This document shows positions 4,855-7,671 of a stretch of 7,671 nt of DNA, piece by piece. The position numbers and the translations under genes were made by a program. The notes under the pieces are model-generated. The model was not told the DNA's origin. It ran no database searches and saw only the letters and a program-made list of their open reading frames with translations. Position 1 is the stretch's first letter. Every line of letters begins with the position of its first letter. Source of the DNA: Leptolyngbyaceae cyanobacterium CSSed165cm_216 (GTDB lineage: Bacteria > Cyanobacteriota > Cyanobacteriia > Phormidesmidales > Phormidesmidaceae). The stretch is taken from contig SLIY01000209.1 in the NCBI GenBank assembly GCA_007135385.1, positions 1 through 7,671 on the forward strand. Reading direction: 5' to 3'.

Positions 4855-6225
4855 TCAATCAGAGGATGATTCCCGCAGGTGGCGGGGGCGCCAACCCTCA
4901 TAGACCTTCTGGGGCGGGCGGGCTACCACCAGGCAGTCGTCGGGGGTGTCTTTGGTGACGACAGACCCAGCGGCAATGGTGGTGTCTGCCCCAATGGTGA
5001 CCGGGGCGACTAATACACTATTGGAGCCAGTTTTAACGCGATCGCCGATTACCGTTGGATGCTTCTTGTAGCCATCGTAATTGGCGGTAATGGTGCCTGC
5101 TCCCACATTCACCTTCGTGCCCAGGGTGGCATCCCCCAGGTAAGACAAATGGGCCACATTAGTCCCTGGTCCCAGGGTGGCTTTCTTCAGTTCCACAAAA
5201 TTGCCAATGCGGCAGCCCTCACCCACATCGGCCCGGCCGCGCAAGTGGGCGTAAGGCCCTACCCGTGCGCCAGCTTGCACCGTGCTGTCGCTAATCACCG
5301 AAAAAGTGATGGTGGTGTTAGCTCCAATTTGGCTATCTTCGATCATGGAACCGGGGCCAATGCGGCTGCCGCTACCAATCACAGTATTGCCCCGCAAGTG
5401 GGTCTGGGGTTCGATCACCGCATCGGGCTCGATATGCACAGTCGTGTCGATGGTAATGCTGTCGGGGTCGATCAGGGTCACCCCGGCCGCCATCCATTGG
5501 TCTTTAATCCGGTCCTGAAGAATCCCGTAGGCTTCCGCCAAATGTTTGCGGCTGTTGATGCCAAAAATCTCCTGGCAGTCCTCCACATCCATCGCCATGG
5601 CGGGATGCAGGTCTTTGACCACATCGGTCAAGTAGTATTCTTGCTGGTCATTATCGGCCTGCAGATGGGGCAGCACCGTCATCAGTTTAGGCCAGTTAAA
5701 GCAGTACACCCCAGCATTGATCCGGCCGTTTTGCCGTTGGGCCGGGCTACAGTCCCGATGTTCCACAATTTCGGTGATCATGTTGTGGTCGTCGCAAAAG
5801 ACCCGCCCATAGCCGGTGGGGTCATCGAACTGGGCGGTAAGTAGGGTGACCGCGTTCTCATTTTGCTGATGGGTGTTGACCAATTTTTGCAGGGTCTCTG
5901 GGCGCAGCAGCGGCACATCGCCATTCAGCACCAGCAGATCCCCCTCAAAGCCTGCCAGGTGCGGAATCACCTGTTGGACGGCGTGGCCTGTACCCAGTTG
6001 TTCGGCCTGCTCCACCAAGGTTAGCCCGGGCAGGTGGGCCAGGCTTGTCTGCACCTGGTCTTTGCCAAAACCCACAATCACCAGGGTGTGGCTGGGATCA
6101 ATCGCCCCCAGGCTATCGAGCACACGCTCTACCATTGACTTGCCCCCCACCGAGTGGAGCACCTTGGGTAGGCTAGATTTCATCCGGGTGCCGCGTCCGG
6201 CGGCGAGAATGGCAACAGCGACCAT
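4855..6225 (-). CDS. glmU: Bifunctional GlmU: GlcNAc-1-P uridyltransferase / GlcN-1-P acetyltransferase
   Basis: A complete 456-residue GlmU, the family's usual length. It acetylates glucosamine-1-phosphate with acetyl-CoA, then transfers UMP from UTP to give UDP-GlcNAc, the cytoplasmic precursor of peptidoglycan and lipopolysaccharide. The N-terminal pyrophosphorylase domain shows LAAGRGTRM (7-15), Lys21, QLGTGHAV (76-83), NGDVPLL with metal-ligand Asp103, YGR (139-141), INAGVY (169-174) and EYYLTDV (196-202). From about residue 250, hexapeptide repeats build a left-handed beta-helix with GPYAHLRG, NFVELKK, catalytic His359 in HLSYLGD, and GAGTITANYDG (375-385). The ATG at 6225 gives the family-standard opening and has AAGGA twelve bases upstream. 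All catalytic residues checked are present. It is separated by 422 bp from the upstream FTR1 gene and probably has its own promoter. Confidence 0.98.
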   Translation of the reverse strand: MVAVAILAAGRGTRMKSSLPKVLHSVGGKSMVERVLDSLGAIDPSHTLVIVGFGKDQVQTSLAHLPGLTLVEQAEQLGTGHAVQQVIPHLAGFEGDLLVLNGDVPLLRPETLQKLVNTHQQNENAVTLLTAQFDDPTGYGRVFCDDHNMITEIVEHRDCSPAQRQNGRINAGVYCFNWPKLMTVLPHLQADNDQQEYYLTDVVKDLHPAMAMDVEDCQEIFGINSRKHLAEAYGILQDRIKDQWMAAGVTLIDPDSITIDTTVHIEPDAVIEPQTHLRGNTVIGSGSRIGPGSMIEDSQIGANTTITFSVISDSTVQAGARVGPYAHLRGRADVGEGCRIGNFVELKKATLGPGTNVAHLSYLGDATLGTKVNVGAGTITANYDGYKKHPTVIGDRVKTGSNSVLVAPVTIGADTTIAAGSVVTKDTPDDCLVVARPPQKVYEGWRPRHLRESSSD

Positions 6226-6259
6226 TGGCAGGGAATTTCCTTCTGGCTTGCTGCAAGGG

Positions 6260-6265
6260 AGTATA
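6260..6265 (-). promoter_or_regulatory. Candidate -10 element for glmU
   Basis: On the minus strand this reads TATACT, five of six matches to TATAAT, 34 bases upstream of the glmU ATG. A transcript starting about seven bases downstream would include the AAGGA ribosome site at 6242-6238. No -35 hexamer is found at 17-base spacing, because that position falls in the G/C-rich tract, so this would be a -35-less cyanobacterial promoter. Confidence 0.4.
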
Positions 6266-6302
6266 TCGCGGTTTGTGGAGCAGGGGTAGGGGATGGGGGG
6301 AG

Positions 6303-6342
6303 GTGATGGAGTGATGGAGTGATGGAGTGATGGAGTGATGGT
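6303..6342. repeat. Octamer tandem repeat, about five copies of GTGATGGA
   Basis: Four exact copies of GTGATGGA (6303-6334) are followed by a fifth with one change (GTGATGGT, 6335-6342). On the minus strand, where glmU is read, the unit reads TCCATCAC. It lies some 40 bases upstream of the candidate glmU -10 element. Short tandem repeats of 7-8 bases are common between cyanobacterial genes, and copy number can vary between strains. Confidence 0.9.
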
Positions 6343-6368
6343 GGGGAGGGTGGGGAGGTGGGGATGGG
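6343..6368 (+). other. G-quadruplex-forming motif upstream of glmU
   Basis: Five runs of three or four G lie at 6343-6346, 6348-6350, 6352-6355, 6360-6363 and 6366-6368, with loops of 1, 1, 4 and 2 bases. This satisfies the standard intramolecular quadruplex pattern on the plus strand, which is the template strand for glmU. A second cluster, three G-runs at 6283-6300, lies just across the octamer repeat. Folding in the cell is not shown. Confidence 0.6.
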
Positions 6369-6460
6369 TTGGAATTACATGAGACGGACTTTGATGCTGA
6401 GGATCTAAGGCTTGAGCAAAGCTTTACGATGCACTGCATTAGAGTATTGGGTTTACTGGG

Positions 6461-6468
6461 GCGATCGC
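6461..6468. repeat. HIP1 octamer GCGATCGC
   Basis: An exact copy of the highly iterated palindrome of cyanobacterial genomes. Further copies lie at 3117-3124 (DUF4926 gene), 5038-5045 (glmU) and 7635-7642 (upstream of the permease). Four in under 8 kb is far above chance for an octamer and is the best taxonomic hint in the window. Confidence 0.9.
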
Positions 6469-6579
6469 AGACCTCTATACAAACCTCGACCAACTCACTA
6501 ACTGATAGCCCGTTGGACCTAGGGAATCTTGCTGACCCCAGTACTAGCTGGCAATAATATGACCACCTTTGCTGAGGGT

Positions 6580-6607
6580 GCCAGGTTTTAGGTGTCAGGT
6601 ATCAGGA
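6580..6607. repeat. Four degenerate heptamers, consensus like GTCAGGT
   Basis: The consecutive units GCCAGGT, TTTAGGT, GTCAGGT and ATCAGGA share the AGG core in register. They resemble the short tandemly repeated repetitive sequences known from cyanobacterial intergenic DNA. They lie 40 bases beyond the FTR1 stop, in its 3' region. Confidence 0.55.
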
Positions 6608-6647
6608 ATGGTGGGCCGACTTATGCCGCAGCGTACTAGCGCCAAGG

Positions 6648-7577
6648 TTATACCGTCTGGTTGGGTTCGGTCTGGGGCTGACTGGCCAAGGGTGGATTAA
6701 GGCTACGGAAATAGCGGCGACCGACGAGCACCAGAAAGCCCAGATAGGCCAGAATTTGTACCAAATATAGGTGATCGCGGTAGCCCAGTAGGGTTTTGAG
6801 GGCAATGCCGGGAAACTGCTGATCGGGCAGCAGGCGACTACCATCCCAGATCAGTGGCCCCAAAATACAGGAGGACTGGGCGAAGCAGATATCGGCATTG
6901 CGGGGATCGAGTTGGCTGACAGCGGCGAGGGCGGCATCGAGGTTCTTAAAGACCGAAACCACCAGGCCCCCAACAATTAGCAGCAGTAGCACACCCATCA
7001 CCTGAAAAAACCGCTTCAGGTTAATGCGCACCCCCCAGCGGAACAGGGCCAAGCCAATCAGGGCGGCACCCATCAAACCGGCTAGGGCTCCGGCAATCGC
7101 CCCGGCACTAGCATCCACATTGGTAAAAATGAACAGGACGGTTTCGAACCCTTCCCGCAGCACAGCAATACAGATCAAGCTAAACAGGCTCCAACCGGCG
7201 GTTTGGTTATCTTGTAGGGCTGACTGTACGGTACCTTCAATGTGGCCCTTGAGGCTGCGGGACTGACGGGTCATCCACAGCAGCATCCAACTCAGCATGA
7301 TAATGGCGATCCCGCCAAACAGGCTGTTGAGCAATGGCTTCACCACCGTCTGCACAGTCGGTAGCACCAGCTGCAACTGCTGTAACCCAGACCCAAGCAC
7401 AACCCCAATCATGACGCTGCCTACTAGGCCAGCAAAGACCCCCAAATACACCCAGGAATTGAGTGACTGGCGGTTGGCCTTAGTTAGGCAGGCGAGCACA
7501 ATGCCCACCACCAGCGCCGCTTCTACCCCCTCGCGCAGGGTAATTAAAAAGGTGGGCAGGGCAGCAGTAAAATCCAT
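6648..7577 (-). CDS. FTR1-family iron permease
   Basis: A 309-residue membrane protein of the FTR1/EfeU family, which imports iron across the inner membrane, in some relatives as Fe3+ after oxidation by a partner. About seven hydrophobic segments are visible (roughly 3-31, 41-65, 81-102, 129-154, 158-185, 190-216, 270-290). Both signature iron-binding motifs are intact: REGVE at 15-19 and REGFE at 141-145. The loop before the last helix carries CFAQSSC, then GPLIWDGSRLLPDQQFPGI, as I expect in cyanobacterial members. I chose the ATG at 7577 because family members begin MDF then LPTFLITLREG. A GTG at 7607 would add ten residues; neither start has a good ribosome site. No EfeO or EfeB partner is in the window. 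Regulation by iron is likely, but only a poor Fur-box match is seen at 7589-7607. Confidence 0.93.
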   Translation of the reverse strand: MDFTAALPTFLITLREGVEAALVVGIVLACLTKANRQSLNSWVYLGVFAGLVGSVMIGVVLGSGLQQLQLVLPTVQTVVKPLLNSLFGGIAIIMLSWMLLWMTRQSRSLKGHIEGTVQSALQDNQTAGWSLFSLICIAVLREGFETVLFIFTNVDASAGAIAGALAGLMGAALIGLALFRWGVRINLKRFFQVMGVLLLLIVGGLVVSVFKNLDAALAAVSQLDPRNADICFAQSSCILGPLIWDGSRLLPDQQFPGIALKTLLGYRDHLYLVQILAYLGFLVLVGRRYFRSLNPPLASQPQTEPNQTV

Positions 7578-7671
7578 GCTTTGGGTTAGATAACGGTAAA
7601 CAGGCACTTTTTAGTATTGTGTCAGACAAACTCCGCGATCGCCGCTCAAAAATGTCTGCTCAGTCAGATCA

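Larger units (their letters stand above)
6226..6647. other. 422-bp gene-free region between FTR1 and glmU
   Basis: From left to right it holds the glmU leader and -10 element, a purine-rich tract (about 6279-6370) with G-runs and an octamer tandem repeat, a HIP1 octamer at 6461, and four degenerate heptamers at 6580-6607. Short open frames exist on both strands, but the longest on the minus strand is low-complexity His/Ser/Pro translation of the repeats. I see no gene and no clear terminator for FTR1; CCAG/CTGG at 6538-6551 is only a four-base stem. Confidence 0.6.

Noticed and set aside
5059..5844. A 261-codon plus-strand open frame inside glmU
   Set aside because: It is antisense to a complete, well-conserved enzyme gene; the His-rich translation has no family features.
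6173..6493. A 106-codon minus-strand open frame upstream of glmU
   Set aside because: Its His/Ser/Pro-rich middle is translation of the octamer repeat, and its end overlaps glmU in another frame.

Overview
The window looks like chromosomal DNA from a cyanobacterium. Four copies of the octamer GCGATCGC (HIP1) are visible, at 3117, 5038, 6461 and 7635. A STAND-type WD40 receptor, short tandem repeats between genes and a cyanobacterial-type FTR1 permease fit this; a filamentous Leptolyngbya/Nodosilinea-like host is my guess only. Core genes (glmU, FTR1) are GC-richer in hand-counted sample lines (about 58%) than the small accessory genes in the middle (about 47%).

Left part (1-3555, + strand): a four-gene accessory operon. 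It opens with the 3' portion of a large receptor-like gene whose start lies outside the window: one membrane-type segment, a long coiled coil, then exactly 14 near-identical 41-residue WD40 repeats, enough for two seven-bladed propellers. It is followed by a DUF6883-type protein, a DUF4926 protein with a DUF2281-like tail, and a BrnA/CopG-like antitoxin. Each junction is a 4-base GTGA or ATGA overlap, so the four are probably translationally coupled. No classical toxin partners the antitoxin.

Middle (3556-4854): a 235-bp gap with inverted repeats, then a divergently oriented (- strand) UPF0175 antitoxin/DUF3368 PIN-toxin pair, also with a GTGA overlap and with a palindrome upstream that could be its operator. 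Beyond it lies an 89-bp decayed copy of the 3' end of the DUF4926/DUF2281 gene.

Right part (4855-7671, - strand): glmU, the bifunctional enzyme making UDP-GlcNAc for cell wall and lipopolysaccharide, and an FTR1-type iron permease. They are separated by 422 bp holding a -10 element, a G-rich tract with quadruplex potential, an octamer tandem repeat and degenerate heptamers.

Most notable: a run of nine G at 1668-1676 lies at the join between the two predicted propellers, and a one-base slip in either direction reaches a stop codon within a few codons. The receptor could therefore switch between two-propeller and one-propeller forms. Repeat-to-repeat differences are concentrated at positions expected on the ligand-facing side. 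Together with the coupled small genes, this suggests a variable recognition system, possibly defence or regulated cell death; that function is inference. No RNA gene, CRISPR array, insertion sequence or convincing rho-independent terminator was found.
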